From Cytobacillus firmus DS1 (lineage in GTDB: Bacteria; Bacillota; Bacilli; Bacillales; Cytobacillaceae): a stretch of DNA of 64,000 nt. The stretch covers positions 1 to 64,000 of the forward strand of contig NZ_APVL01000001.1 in NCBI RefSeq assembly GCF_000565285.1. Reading direction: 5' to 3'. Below the pieces are notes generated by a model. That model did no database searches and was not told the DNA's origin. It saw only the letters and a list, made by a program, of their open reading frames with translations. Positions 40,969 through 49,468 of this stretch are shown here, one piece after another (the first letter of the stretch is position 1; each line of letters begins with the position of its first letter). A program made the position numbers and the translations under genes.

Positions 40969-42000
40969 TTACAGCAGGGTAATATTATTTTCCCGGCAGT
41001 CTATTAGTGTTTTTTGGTTCCAGACAGAAACCTGGACTTCACCTATATGTGCTTTCTTTAATAAAAACATACAAAATCTTGACTGCCCGATCCCTCCTCC
41101 TATTGTATAAGGGAGTTCCCCATTCAGGAGGGATCTATGATATTCCAGGTGCATTCGCTCCTCATTATTTTCAAGCTTTAATTGTTTTAGCAGGGTATAT
41201 TCGTCTACCCTTATACCCATCGAAGAGATCTCAATAGACCTCTCCAGCAGCGGGCTCCAGAATAGAATATCTCCGTTTAATGACCAGTCATCATAGTCTG
41301 GAGAACGGCTGTCATGTTTTATGCCGGAACGGAGAGTCCTCCCGATTTGCATTAGAAAAACAGCTCCGTATTCTTTTGCGACCACATCCTCACGTTCCTT
41401 TGGTGACAGGTGAGGATACAGGTCTTCAAGCTCCTGGGCTGTAATAAAATAGATATCATCCGGCAATATTGGCTTAAGTGCGGGGTGAAACTCCCACATG
41501 TATTTTTCAGCAGATTTCATGGCCTGGAAAATAGACCTTACTTCAGCTTTTAATGTTTTAAGATTGCGCTGATCTTTTGAAATTACTTTCTCCCAGTCCC
41601 ATTGATCGACATACATGGAGTGAAGGTTATCTAATATCTCATCTCTCCTGATGGCATTCATATTCGTGTAAAGACCTTCACCCTCGGTAAATCCATATCT
41701 GCTTAAAGCAACCCGTTTCCACTTTGCCAGTGATTGAACGATTTCAATTTGATGGTCTTTAACATCTAATGCATCAAAAGATACAGCTCGTTCACTGCCG
41801 CTTAAATTATCATTTACTCCATTACCTTTTCTTAATAGCAAGGGTGGAGATACCTTAATTAGGTTTAAATTCCCCGAAAGAATGGATTCAAAATGCTCTT
41901 TAAGTTCATTCACAGCAATCTCTGTGTGCATTACATTCAGTATAGATTTGTATCCGCCTCTTGGAATTAATAATGATTTAGCTATTTCAACCGCCTCCAA
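40969..42000 (-). CDS. asnA: Aspartate--ammonia ligase
   Basis: AsnA makes asparagine from aspartate, ammonia and ATP and has a class II tRNA-synthetase-like fold. Seen here: SLAKWKRVALSRYGF, GEGLYTNMNAIRRDE, HSMYVDQWDWEKVI, PDYDDWSLNGDILFW, SSMGIRVDE and GGGIGQSRFCMFLL. The TTG at 42000 is the longest start, but its GGAGG (41993-41997 on the minus strand) lies after it. That site fits the ATA at 41985-41983, which would give MAKSLLIP, the usual AsnA N-terminus. So the true start is probably ATA (or a mutated ATG). Many bacilli use AsnB/AsnO instead; AsnA is patchy. Confidence 0.93.
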   Translation of the reverse strand: MEAVEIAKSLLIPRGGYKSILNVMHTEIAVNELKEHFESILSGNLNLIKVSPPLLLRKGNGVNDNLSGSERAVSFDALDVKDHQIEIVQSLAKWKRVALSRYGFTEGEGLYTNMNAIRRDEILDNLHSMYVDQWDWEKVISKDQRNLKTLKAEVRSIFQAMKSAEKYMWEFHPALKPILPDDIYFITAQELEDLYPHLSPKEREDVVAKEYGAVFLMQIGRTLRSGIKHDSRSPDYDDWSLNGDILFWSPLLERSIEISSMGIRVDEYTLLKQLKLENNEERMHLEYHRSLLNGELPYTIGGGIGQSRFCMFLLKKAHIGEVQVSVWNQKTLIDCRENNITLL

Positions 42001-42008
42001 AAATTTGA

Positions 42009-42058
42009 GAAAATCCAGACTGAAAACCCAACGGATTTTCTACTCTATTTGAAAATCC
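42009..42058 (-). promoter_or_regulatory. Switch-like leader of asnA
   Basis: On the minus strand GGATTTTC (42058-42051) is followed by its complement GAAAATCC (42040-42033) and then GGATTTTC again (42016-42009), 11 nt before the GGAGG site. The middle block can pair with either neighbour, giving two exclusive hairpins. This is the form of an attenuator or translational switch. It does not look like a T-box. The rest of 42059-42319 shows AT-rich sequence with an ATGTAA/TTACAT inverted repeat near 42100-42125. Confidence 0.5.
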
Positions 42059-42319
42059 TGTCAATTCCGTTCCTTTCAAGAAAACTAAAATATGTTATGT
42101 AATATTTTTCTGAACCGTTACATCCAAAGTTAATAGGGATAAAAAACACCTGTTATTTTTACATAAAAAGTTATTCTTCAAGCTTAAGTAAAAGAATAAT
42201 TTATATCGGCAAAAACATAATAACGGTTAACAGCATTTCGTCATTCTTATTTGTCGGCCATGAACAGCAGAGTACAACCTGTGATTACGGTAAAATTTTG
42301 AGAAATAGGTGGTTTTCTG

Positions 42320-43015
42320 ATGACAGTAACTGAAGTAATTCTCCGTGTTGCCATTTCATTCATATTGCTCTTTGTATTAGCAAGAATAATGGGACGCAAA
42401 GAAATAAGCCAAATGACTTTTTTTAACTGGACTTCTGCCATTGGAATTGGTTCTATCACCGCAAACCTTGCTGTGAATACTAATTTAAGCATCAGGAATG
42501 GAGTTATTGCTTTAGTTGTTTGGACCCTTTTTACACTATTAATGGACATGGTGGATCTTAAGTCAAAACTGGGAAGAAGAGTGACTACGGGAGATGCGCT
42601 GATAGTGGTAAAGAATGGAGAGGTCATAGAAGGCGCTCTAAAAAAATCGCGCCTGGATATTGATTCAATGCGGGCAATGTTAAGGGAGAAAAATGTATTT
42701 TCACTTGGGGATGTAGACTACGCAATACTGGAATCAAGCGGGAATTTATCAGTCTTAGTGAAGGAAAGCAAGCAGGCGGCAACCAAAAGTGATTTAAACG
42801 GGGTAAATCCAAAAACAACAATCTTTCCCCTTGCAACAGAAGTTATTTCCGACGGGAAAATAAATAAAGGAAATATTTCTAAATTGAATCTCGACGAAAG
42901 CTGGCTTGCAGAGGAGCTGAGAAAAGCGAATATTCAATCAGTCAATGATGTCTTTTATGCCGAAGTCCAGCAGGATGGAAGTCTTTATTTAGATAAAAGA
43001 GATGATATTCATTAA
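42320..43015 (+). CDS. DUF421 (YetF/YdfS family) membrane protein
   Basis: A 231-residue protein. Two or three N-terminal membrane helices (about 5-25, 38-56 and 60-78) are followed by the soluble DUF421 domain (85-225): IVVKNGEVIEGALKKSRLD, MLREKNVFSLGDVDYAILE and SGNLSVLVKES. In B. subtilis YetF and YdfS belong to the SpoVA-associated or forespore group, and the domain may sit at the outer face. Role unknown. Start behind AGGTGG. Confidence 0.88.
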   Translation: MTVTEVILRVAISFILLFVLARIMGRKEISQMTFFNWTSAIGIGSITANLAVNTNLSIRNGVIALVVWTLFTLLMDMVDLKSKLGRRVTTGDALIVVKNGEVIEGALKKSRLDIDSMRAMLREKNVFSLGDVDYAILESSGNLSVLVKESKQAATKSDLNGVNPKTTIFPLATEVISDGKINKGNISKLNLDESWLAEELRKANIQSVNDVFYAEVQQDGSLYLDKRDDIH

Positions 43016-43244
43016 TGCACACAGAATTAGAATTTTAAGGGAATTTATATTGAAGGTTCCCGCTTTTACCCAAAGCCGCTTTCATTAGGTTAACAGCTTC
43101 ATTGGGTTTGTAAAAATACATAAGGAGAAAGGATGAGTTTTGTTAACATAAACTTTATTTGGCTTTTAACATGACTACATACCAGATCAACATTTCACTT
43201 CTAAAATATGGGTGAATACATATTTTAGATAGGAGATGGAGAGC

Positions 43245-44075
43245 ATGAACAAAAAATTATTAATTGGTACAGGGGTGGCCTTGTCATTGCTGTTCAGCCC
43301 AATCAGCCAGGCGTTCGCAGCAGAAGAGGCAACAGGAGAAAGGAAACAAGTGGATAATATAGCGCACCGCGGTGCAACTGGGTATGCACCGGAGAATACG
43401 ATAGCCGGCTTTGACCTGGCTGTGGACATGAAAGCTGATTATATCGAAATTGATGTTCAAAGAAGCAAAGATGGCGAATTAGTGGTCATCCACGATACAT
43501 CTGTAGATCGTACAACAGATGGAACCGGAAAAGTAGGGGATTTAACGTTTGACTATTTAAGAAGTCTAGATGCCGGCAGCTGGAAAGGGGAACAATTTGC
43601 AGGAGAACCAATTCCGGCATTTGAAGAGATTCTGGATCGTTACCATGGTAAGGTTGGAATATTAATAGAATTGAAGGCTCCCGAGCTTTACCCTGGCATT
43701 GAAGAACAAGTGGCAGATGCATTAAAAGAACGAAATCTTGATAAACCGCAAAATGAAAAAATCATTATCCAGTCTTTTAACTTTGAGTCCATGAAAAAGA
43801 TGGACCAGCTTCTGCCTAAAGTTCCGATTGGTGTACTGACATCTAATCGTGCTGATACTACAGCGGAAGCCTTACAGGAATTTTCAGCTTATGCTGATTG
43901 GTTTAATCCAAGCTATGGAATTGTCACCGAAGAATTAGTGAATCAGGTTCACTCTCTTGGCATGCAAATTGGATCATGGACAGTGCGCAGCCAGGAAGCA
44001 GCGGACTTCCTGTTCGAGATGGAAGTTGACGCTATCATCACGGATTATCCGGATTATGTTGATCCCAGAAACTAA
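43245..44075 (+). CDS. Secreted glycerophosphodiester phosphodiesterase
   Basis: A 276-residue protein. A signal peptide (1-26, cleavage after AFA) precedes a GDPD TIM barrel: HRGATGYAPENTIAGF, EIDVQRSKDGELVVIHD with the metal ligands E-x-D and H, the DAGSWKG segment, and LIELKAPELYPG. It hydrolyses glycerophosphodiesters, or teichoic acid polymers, outside the cell to glycerol-3-phosphate. The length and secretion match GlpQ-like enzymes. Monocistronic with a terminator; a Pho box was not searched. Confidence 0.9.
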   Translation: MNKKLLIGTGVALSLLFSPISQAFAAEEATGERKQVDNIAHRGATGYAPENTIAGFDLAVDMKADYIEIDVQRSKDGELVVIHDTSVDRTTDGTGKVGDLTFDYLRSLDAGSWKGEQFAGEPIPAFEEILDRYHGKVGILIELKAPELYPGIEEQVADALKERNLDKPQNEKIIIQSFNFESMKKMDQLLPKVPIGVLTSNRADTTAEALQEFSAYADWFNPSYGIVTEELVNQVHSLGMQIGSWTVRSQEAADFLFEMEVDAIITDYPDYVDPRN

Positions 44076-44101
44076 TTTTATAAAAAAATTAAAGATACAA
44101 G

Positions 44102-44130
44102 AAACTCGTCATATTTGACGGGTTTTTATT
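44102..44130 (+). terminator. Terminator of GDPD gene
   Basis: AAACTCGTC (44102-44110) and GACGGGTTT (44117-44125), then a T-run. Confidence 0.82.
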
Positions 44131-44346
44131 TTTTTCTCAAGCTCTAATAGATATTTAAAATAATAATATTATTTTACCAAACTAAATATAGAAAAAGGCC
44201 ATACAAAAACTGTAATGTCATCGCTTACATAAAATTTTCAATAATTTAAATTGACTGAAAAGTATAATTGTATTATTATTCTAATAATATATTTTATTCG
44301 CAACACGAATGAATAGGTATTCATCTTAGAGAAGGGGATGGGAATT

Positions 44347-45555
44347 ATGTCACAGTTATTAGCTTTGGTTATTCTATTACTTATTTTATTTATTGGAGAT
44401 CTGGTTGCGGTTCGGACAAAGGCGTGGGTGCCGTCCATTTTCGTCTGTGCCGTTCTGTTCCTTGCAGGTTATTGGACATTCTTTCCTCAGGATATCGTAG
44501 CACTGGCAGGGGTTCCGCCTGTTGTGGCAACGATGATGATGTACCTATTGATTACCAATATGGGAACATTGCTTTCGATTAAGGAATTGAAAAATCAGTG
44601 GAAGACGATTGTGATTGCTTTATCAGGAATTTTAGGGATTATTGCGATATTACTTGGAATCGGGACGTTTATCTTTGGATTTAAAACGGTGGTTGTCGCT
44701 ATTCCGCCATTGGTTGGCGGTGTGGTATCTGCCCTGATCATGTCGGAGGGTGCAAAGGAAGCGGGACTGGCTTCTCTATCTGTCTTTGCAATCGTGATTT
44801 ATGTAATGCAGGGATTTGCGGGATATCCGCTCACATCTATCGTCCTGAAAAAAGAAGGAAAGCGGCTTTTGAAGCAGTACCGCAGCGGACAGCTTAATTA
44901 TAAGTCGCAGGGGCCTGCAGCTGAAGAGACGGCTGCAGCATCAATGACAGCTCCAAAATCTGAGCTTAATCTTTTTAAAAATCTGCCGGAGAAATATAAT
45001 ACAGATTTCTTCAAATTTTTAAGATTGGCAGTAGTATCCTACCTTGCTTATCTGACATCGACACTGCTTGCTCCAGTTGCCAGTGTCAGTCCATTTGTTC
45101 TTTGCCTATTGTTCGGGGTTATTGCTACAAGTATTGGTTTCCTTGAAAAGCAGGTGCTGCAAAAAGCAAATGGCTTCGGTTTTGCGATCATGGCCCTGAT
45201 GCTCTTTATTTTTGACGGCTTAAAGCAGGCTACACCAGGGATGATGCTTGAAATTATCTATCCGCTTGCCGGAACCATTATTTTGGGTGTAATCGGAATG
45301 TATGTCTTCTCATTTATCGCAGGGAAAATTTTAAAAGTGAGCAAGGAAATGGCGTTTGCTGTTTCACTGACGGCATTATATGGTTTCCCGGCTGACTACA
45401 TTATTACAAATGAAGTCATTAAAGCATTAACCGAAGATGAAAAAGAAAGGGAAATGCTGACCAGCAATATGCTGCCGCCTATGCTTGTCGGCGGATTCAT
45501 CACTGTGACCATTGTGTCGGTCGTGCTGGCAGGAATTTTTGTCGGACTTTTATAA
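44347..45555 (+). CDS. Putative amino-acid or derivative transporter (10-12 TM)
   Basis: A 402-residue membrane protein with about eleven hydrophobic segments and a polar central loop (about 185-225). The broad plan of two related halves, with glycine-rich reentrant stretches (PPLVGGVVSALIMSEGAKEA and ALYGFPADYIITNE), recalls sodium/glutamate symporters of the GltS type, but I do not recognise a named family. ATG 44347 is preferred because AAGGGGATGG overlaps the ATG at 44338. It is followed after 18 bp by two M20 hydrolases, so the substrate is probably an N-acyl or N-carbamoyl amino acid. A weak cre-like TGTCATCGCTTACA lies at 44216-44229. Confidence 0.7.
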   Translation: MSQLLALVILLLILFIGDLVAVRTKAWVPSIFVCAVLFLAGYWTFFPQDIVALAGVPPVVATMMMYLLITNMGTLLSIKELKNQWKTIVIALSGILGIIAILLGIGTFIFGFKTVVVAIPPLVGGVVSALIMSEGAKEAGLASLSVFAIVIYVMQGFAGYPLTSIVLKKEGKRLLKQYRSGQLNYKSQGPAAEETAAASMTAPKSELNLFKNLPEKYNTDFFKFLRLAVVSYLAYLTSTLLAPVASVSPFVLCLLFGVIATSIGFLEKQVLQKANGFGFAIMALMLFIFDGLKQATPGMMLEIIYPLAGTIILGVIGMYVFSFIAGKILKVSKEMAFAVSLTALYGFPADYIITNEVIKALTEDEKEREMLTSNMLPPMLVGGFITVTIVSVVLAGIFVGLL

Positions 45556-45573
45556 GAAAGGGATGGAATTGAA

Positions 45574-46836
45574 ATGAGTGAAGTTCAGATAAGAAAAATT
45601 GTGAATCTGGAAAAAGTACAGGAGCGAATCGAAGGTCATATTGACACTTTAAGCAAATATACGGCAACTCCTGGCAGAGGGACAACAAGGCTGACATATA
45701 GTCAGGAGGATCTGCTTGCCCGGAAGTATATTAAGGAGAAAATGAAGGAAACGGGTTTGACTGTGCGTGAGGATGGATTGGGCAATATTTTTGGAAGACT
45801 TGAAGGATCCTTAAAAGATGCACCAAGTGTTCTGGTCGGCTCTCACTTTGATTCCGTGCCGAATGGGGGATCCTATGATGGGCCTGCCGGAGTTGTAGCA
45901 GGACTTGAAGTGGCAGCACTTTTTACTGAGAATGGATTAACGCCGAAATATCCTCTGGAGGTTATCGCCCTTATCGAAGAGGAAGGCTCCAGGTTTGGCG
46001 GCGGCTTAATGGGTTCGCGGGGGATGGCCGGTTTGCTGAGTGAGGAAGACTTCAAATCATTGAAGGATAAAGATGGCATTACGACAGTTGAAGCCATGGA
46101 GAAAATCGGGCTGGATCCATCTCTCCCGAAAACAAGAGATCCGAAGACAGTAAAGGCTTACCTGGAATTGCATATCGAACAGGGTCCAATTTTAGAAGAA
46201 AAGAATATCCCGATCGGTGTAGTCGAAACGATTGTCGGTTTAACACAATTGGAAGTAACCGTAAAAGGTAAGGCCGGGCACGCAGGGACTACTCCGATGG
46301 ACAGAAGGTCGGATGCTTTGGTCGCGGCTGCCGGGATGATCGCGCAATTTCCTGAGCTTGCTGCATCAGAAGGAGAAGGGACGGTTGTGACAACGGGACG
46401 ATTGCAGGTATATCCAAACGGAGCCAATGTGATTCCCGAGCAAACAGTATTTTCTGTAGACATACGCTCCGGCAAGGAGGAACATGTCCAGAATGTCATT
46501 CAGAAAGTGAAGGAATTAGCAGAGTCCTATCTTGATAGCGGAATAGAAATAACGGTTGAGCAGCTTTTATATATTCAGCCAAAAGAGATGAATAAAGAGA
46601 TTGTCAGTCTGCTAAAGGAGAAAAGCAGTAAACTGGGTTTCCCTTCATGCTCCATGAATAGCGGCGCCGGACACGATGCCATGATTTTCGCTGATTACAC
46701 AAGTACCGGAATGCTATTCATTCCAAGCAAAAATGGTTTGAGTCATTGTCCGGAAGAATGGTCTGATTCCCTGCATATTGCCGAAGCTGTCCAAATTCTG
46801 TTTGAGGCAGCAATAGAGCTAACGGAGGCGGAATAA
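45574..46836 (+). CDS. M20 family amidase, N-carbamoyl-L-amino acid hydrolase / allantoate amidohydrolase type
   Basis: A 420-residue zinc enzyme of the HyuC/AllC group. Metal ligands are seen in VGSHFDSVPNGGSYDGPAGV, IEEEGSRFGGGLMGSRGMAG, LELHIEQGP and the C-terminal LSHCPEEWSD; the lid domain carries KAGHAGTTPMDRRSDA. It releases an amino acid from a ureido or acyl derivative. No hydantoinase or allantoinase gene is near, so the natural substrate is uncertain. Second gene of a three-gene operon. Confidence 0.88.
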   Translation: MSEVQIRKIVNLEKVQERIEGHIDTLSKYTATPGRGTTRLTYSQEDLLARKYIKEKMKETGLTVREDGLGNIFGRLEGSLKDAPSVLVGSHFDSVPNGGSYDGPAGVVAGLEVAALFTENGLTPKYPLEVIALIEEEGSRFGGGLMGSRGMAGLLSEEDFKSLKDKDGITTVEAMEKIGLDPSLPKTRDPKTVKAYLELHIEQGPILEEKNIPIGVVETIVGLTQLEVTVKGKAGHAGTTPMDRRSDALVAAAGMIAQFPELAASEGEGTVVTTGRLQVYPNGANVIPEQTVFSVDIRSGKEEHVQNVIQKVKELAESYLDSGIEITVEQLLYIQPKEMNKEIVSLLKEKSSKLGFPSCSMNSGAGHDAMIFADYTSTGMLFIPSKNGLSHCPEEWSDSLHIAEAVQILFEAAIELTEAE

Positions 46837-46839
46837 GCA

Positions 46840-48018
46840 ATGGTTCATAACAGAATGAAGGAATTGATCGGGGCGTATAGTGATGAATTAACGGAGCTGC
46901 GCAGAAAATTGCATCGTGAACCGGAATTGTCGTGGGAGGAATTTAAAACCACCCAATTTATCTGTGAGTACCTGGATGGCTTAGGCATCCCTTACAGAAG
47001 GACAGAACCAACGGGTGTGATTGCAGAAATTGCAGGTGGACAGCCGGGGAAGACGGTAGCTTTAAGGGGAGACATGGATGCGCTGCAGGTGGAGGAATTG
47101 AACAAGGATCTGCCTTATGCCTCCCTGGAAAATGGCAAAATGCATGCATGCGGACATGATGCCCATACCGCGATGCTGCTGGTTGCCGCCAAGGCGTTAA
47201 ATGAGATAAAAGAAGAATTGCCGGGGAATGTCCGCCTGCTGTTCCAGCCAGCTGAAGAAGTAGCGGAAGGAGCGAAGATGATGGTGGAACAGGGAGCAAT
47301 GGAAGGTGTGGACAATGTCTTTGGCATCCACATCTGGTCGCAAATGCCGACACACAAGGTATCCTGTACACCTGGACCATCCTTCGCATCAGCTGATATC
47401 TTCAAGGTGACATTCAAAGGGAAAGGCGGGCATGGGGCGATGCCTCATGATTGCATTGATGCGGCTGTTGTTGCTTCTTCCTTTGTCATGAATGTTCAGA
47501 GCGTGGTATCCAGAACCATTGATGCCCAGCTGCCCGCCGTACTCACCATTGGGAAAATGACGGTGGGCACAAGATTCAACATCATTGCTGAAAATGCAGT
47601 CATAGAGGGAACAGTCCGCTGCTTCGATCCAGAAACAAGGGCTCATATTGAAAAACAGCTGCAGCATTATGCTGAAAACACGGCAGCTATCTATGGTGCT
47701 AAAGCAGAGGTGGATTACATTCGGGGTTCGCAGGCAGTAATCAATGATGAATACAGTGCGATGCTCGTCCAAAAGGTTGCTTCTGAAGCTTTTGGGAAAG
47801 ATGTCCTTTACAATGAAAAACCAACAATGGGTGCGGAGGACTTCAGCTTCTTCCTGGACAAAGCACCAGGCAGCTTCGCCCTCGTCGGCAGCGGCAACCC
47901 AGAAAAAGGCACATATTGGGCGCACCACCACGGAAAATTTAATATTGACGAAGACGCCTTAACAACTGGTGCAGAGCTTTATGCGCAATATGCCTGGGCA
48001 TACTTGAACGAAAAGTGA
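46840..48018 (+). CDS. M20D family amidohydrolase
   Basis: A 392-residue peptidase/amidohydrolase of the hippurate / IAA-amino acid hydrolase type. The signatures are LRGDMDALQVEEL, HACGHDAHTAMLL, FQPAEEVAEGAKMM, FGIHIWSQMP and TMGAEDFSFF, giving the two-metal site with Cys, His, Glu and His. It cleaves N-acyl amino acids. The start is 3 bp after the previous stop with GGAGGCGG overlapping the end of that gene, so translation is coupled. A strong terminator follows. Confidence 0.92.
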   Translation: MVHNRMKELIGAYSDELTELRRKLHREPELSWEEFKTTQFICEYLDGLGIPYRRTEPTGVIAEIAGGQPGKTVALRGDMDALQVEELNKDLPYASLENGKMHACGHDAHTAMLLVAAKALNEIKEELPGNVRLLFQPAEEVAEGAKMMVEQGAMEGVDNVFGIHIWSQMPTHKVSCTPGPSFASADIFKVTFKGKGGHGAMPHDCIDAAVVASSFVMNVQSVVSRTIDAQLPAVLTIGKMTVGTRFNIIAENAVIEGTVRCFDPETRAHIEKQLQHYAENTAAIYGAKAEVDYIRGSQAVINDEYSAMLVQKVASEAFGKDVLYNEKPTMGAEDFSFFLDKAPGSFALVGSGNPEKGTYWAHHHGKFNIDEDALTTGAELYAQYAWAYLNEK

Positions 48019-48028
48019 TAAAGCTGTT

Positions 48029-48065
48029 AAATCCGTTCCTCTTACAGGAGGAGCGGATTTATTTT
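48029..48065 (+). terminator. Terminator of M20 operon
   Basis: AAATCCG ... CCTC (48029-48041) pairs with GAGG ... CGGATTT (48048-48060), then ATTTT. Confidence 0.82.
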
Positions 48066-48175
48066 AACTATTAAAGACATGAAAAAAAGAAGCAGTTGAT
48101 TAACTCTGCTCCCTATACACTATTGATTTATATAATTCCTGTGACTAAGGAGAAAAGGTGGTTGTCGCTGGATCT

Positions 48176-48535
48176 CTAATAGTTGTGCAGATAGCTTGGC
48201 GGAATGTAGTTTAGGGGCAGTGGACGTAAAATTACTTTAATGTCGGTGGGCATTTCAAAATCGCGCTGTGCTTGTTTTAAATAATGATACATGGCTTTCC
48301 CGCCGACTGAATTGGCAGAGTGAACAGTTATGCGATCCGCAAATAACTGTTTTTGAACCATTATATGAACAAGCATAAGACCATTTCTAGATTTGTTTAC
48401 CAAATCATGGTCTAAAGACAAGTGGTCAATTTCATAGGTCTGAAGCAAAAGGATACATTCATCAATGGTCTCAACTAATACATGACCATCCGGCGCTTTC
48501 CGATAATCATCCAGAAATACGCTTATTTTCTCCAT
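48176..48535 (-). CDS. Cyclic-phosphate processing receiver domain protein
   Basis: A 119-residue receiver-like fold standing alone. FLDDYRKAPDGHVLVETIDE replaces the usual DD pocket, and HLSLDHDLVNKSRNGLMLV and ITVHSANSVGGKAMYHYL follow. The DHD and HSxN motifs are those of the cREC group, predicted to process cyclic phosphate ends of RNA or nucleotides, often in RNA repair or phage loci. No RNA ligase or kinase gene is adjacent. The symbol and activity are open; the family call rests on these motifs. Confidence 0.75.
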   Translation of the reverse strand: MEKISVFLDDYRKAPDGHVLVETIDECILLLQTYEIDHLSLDHDLVNKSRNGLMLVHIMVQKQLFADRITVHSANSVGGKAMYHYLKQAQRDFEMPTDIKVILRPLPLNYIPPSYLHNY

Positions 48536-48582
48536 TTTTTTAATCCCCTTTCGAAGGGGTGACTTAGAAAATTCAAGTGACC

Positions 48583-48990
48583 CTAATGATTTGATACTCG
48601 TTTAATTGTAACATACATATGTAAGCAATGATACCGAAGAGGGATGGGACTATAGTAATTAATATAGGCTGTGATTCCTTTTTTTTGATACAGTTTGTAT
48701 TCTGAAACGTGCTTTGGAGGCGAATCTCTGGCAGGTGAGTCGGGACTTGGCGCTGCTATGGGACATAGAATGAGGAAATCCGGGCTGCGGAGTTTGAACT
48801 TGGAGAAACTTCTGACAGAGAAAGCAGAAATCCGCGGTTCAGAGTCCGAACCTGAAGCAGCTTCGGAATAATCAAGCTTTTTATTTTTATTGAAAAAACT
48901 CAGTGTCAGTATATTGACAAACATTTCAAAAAAATATATGATAAAAATCCTGCCAATTTTACATTGGCCTAAGGGGACTGTTAAAAGTTC
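48583..48990. other. Gene-free region with a GC-rich, frame-like segment
   Basis: The stretch 48536-49016 has no gene I can support. Its part 48710-48880 is clearly richer in G and C than its flanks and open in both strands: a plus-strand frame ends GSESEPEAASE near 48870, and a longer minus-strand frame runs over into the cytidine deaminase start. This looks like a decayed gene or an intergenic repeat. I see no start signal on either strand. Confidence 0.35.
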
Positions 48991-49016
48991 ATTCTTCTTT
49001 GAAAAGGATGGGTACA

Positions 49017-49415
49017 ATGAATAAAGAGCAATTGATGGAAAGTGCGCGCAGTATGAAGGAAAGAGCTTATGCTCCCTATTCCAATTTTCCGGTTGGAGCT
49101 GCATTATTACTGAAAGACGGCACTGTCATTAATGGCGTGAATGTGGAAAATGTTTCGTTAGGTGCAACAAATTGTGCCGAGAGAACAGCTATTTTCACTG
49201 CAATTGCTAACGGTTACAAAAAAGGTGATTTTCAAGCTATAGCTGTAGCTGGTGATACGGCAGATTTTCTTCCGCCGTGCAGCATCTGCAGGCAGGTGTT
49301 AGCAGAATTCTGTATGCCTGATATGCCAGTCTACTTAACAAATGAGAAGAAAGAAATATTGGAACTGACATTAAAAGATTTATTGCCGTATGCGTTTACG
49401 GATTTAGAGATGTAG
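49017..49415 (+). CDS. cdd: Cytidine deaminase
   Basis: A 132-residue homotetrameric-type enzyme that deaminates cytidine and deoxycytidine in pyrimidine salvage. Zinc ligands are Cys53 (in TNCAERTAIF, with catalytic Glu55), Cys88 and Cys91 (PPCSICRQVL). YAPYSNFPVGAAL is the family N-terminus. ATG 49017 is 8 nt after AAGGA; an in-frame TTG upstream is less likely. Unlike in B. subtilis, it is not in the era-dgkA cluster here, so it may be a second copy. Confidence 0.95.
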   Translation: MNKEQLMESARSMKERAYAPYSNFPVGAALLLKDGTVINGVNVENVSLGATNCAERTAIFTAIANGYKKGDFQAIAVAGDTADFLPPCSICRQVLAEFCMPDMPVYLTNEKKEILELTLKDLLPYAFTDLEM

Positions 49416-49418
49416 CAT

Positions 49419-49468
49419 AAAGGGAGGGCAAGCTTTGAGTAAAAATTGACTCAAAGCCTGCCCTCTTT
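49419..49468. terminator. Bidirectional terminator overlapping the diguanylate cyclase end
   Basis: A long stem: GAGGGCAAGCTTTGAGT (49424-49440) with ACTCAAAGCCTGCCCTC (49449-49465), one bulge pair, then CTTTATT. The right arm encodes the last codons of the minus-strand gene. Confidence 0.88.

Noticed and set aside
42001..42319. T-box before asnA
   Set aside because: The conserved AAGGTGGTACCGCG-type core is absent from the asnA leader, unlike the proS leader in this window.
46958..47931. Long minus-strand frames inside the second M20 gene
   Set aside because: They are antisense to a well conserved enzyme; their open length follows from its codon use.
48583..49104. 173-codon minus-strand frame over the cdd upstream region
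   Set aside because: It overlaps the start of cytidine deaminase on the other strand, has no ribosome site and contains low-complexity Ser/Pro runs. Treated as an antisense frame of a possible repeat.
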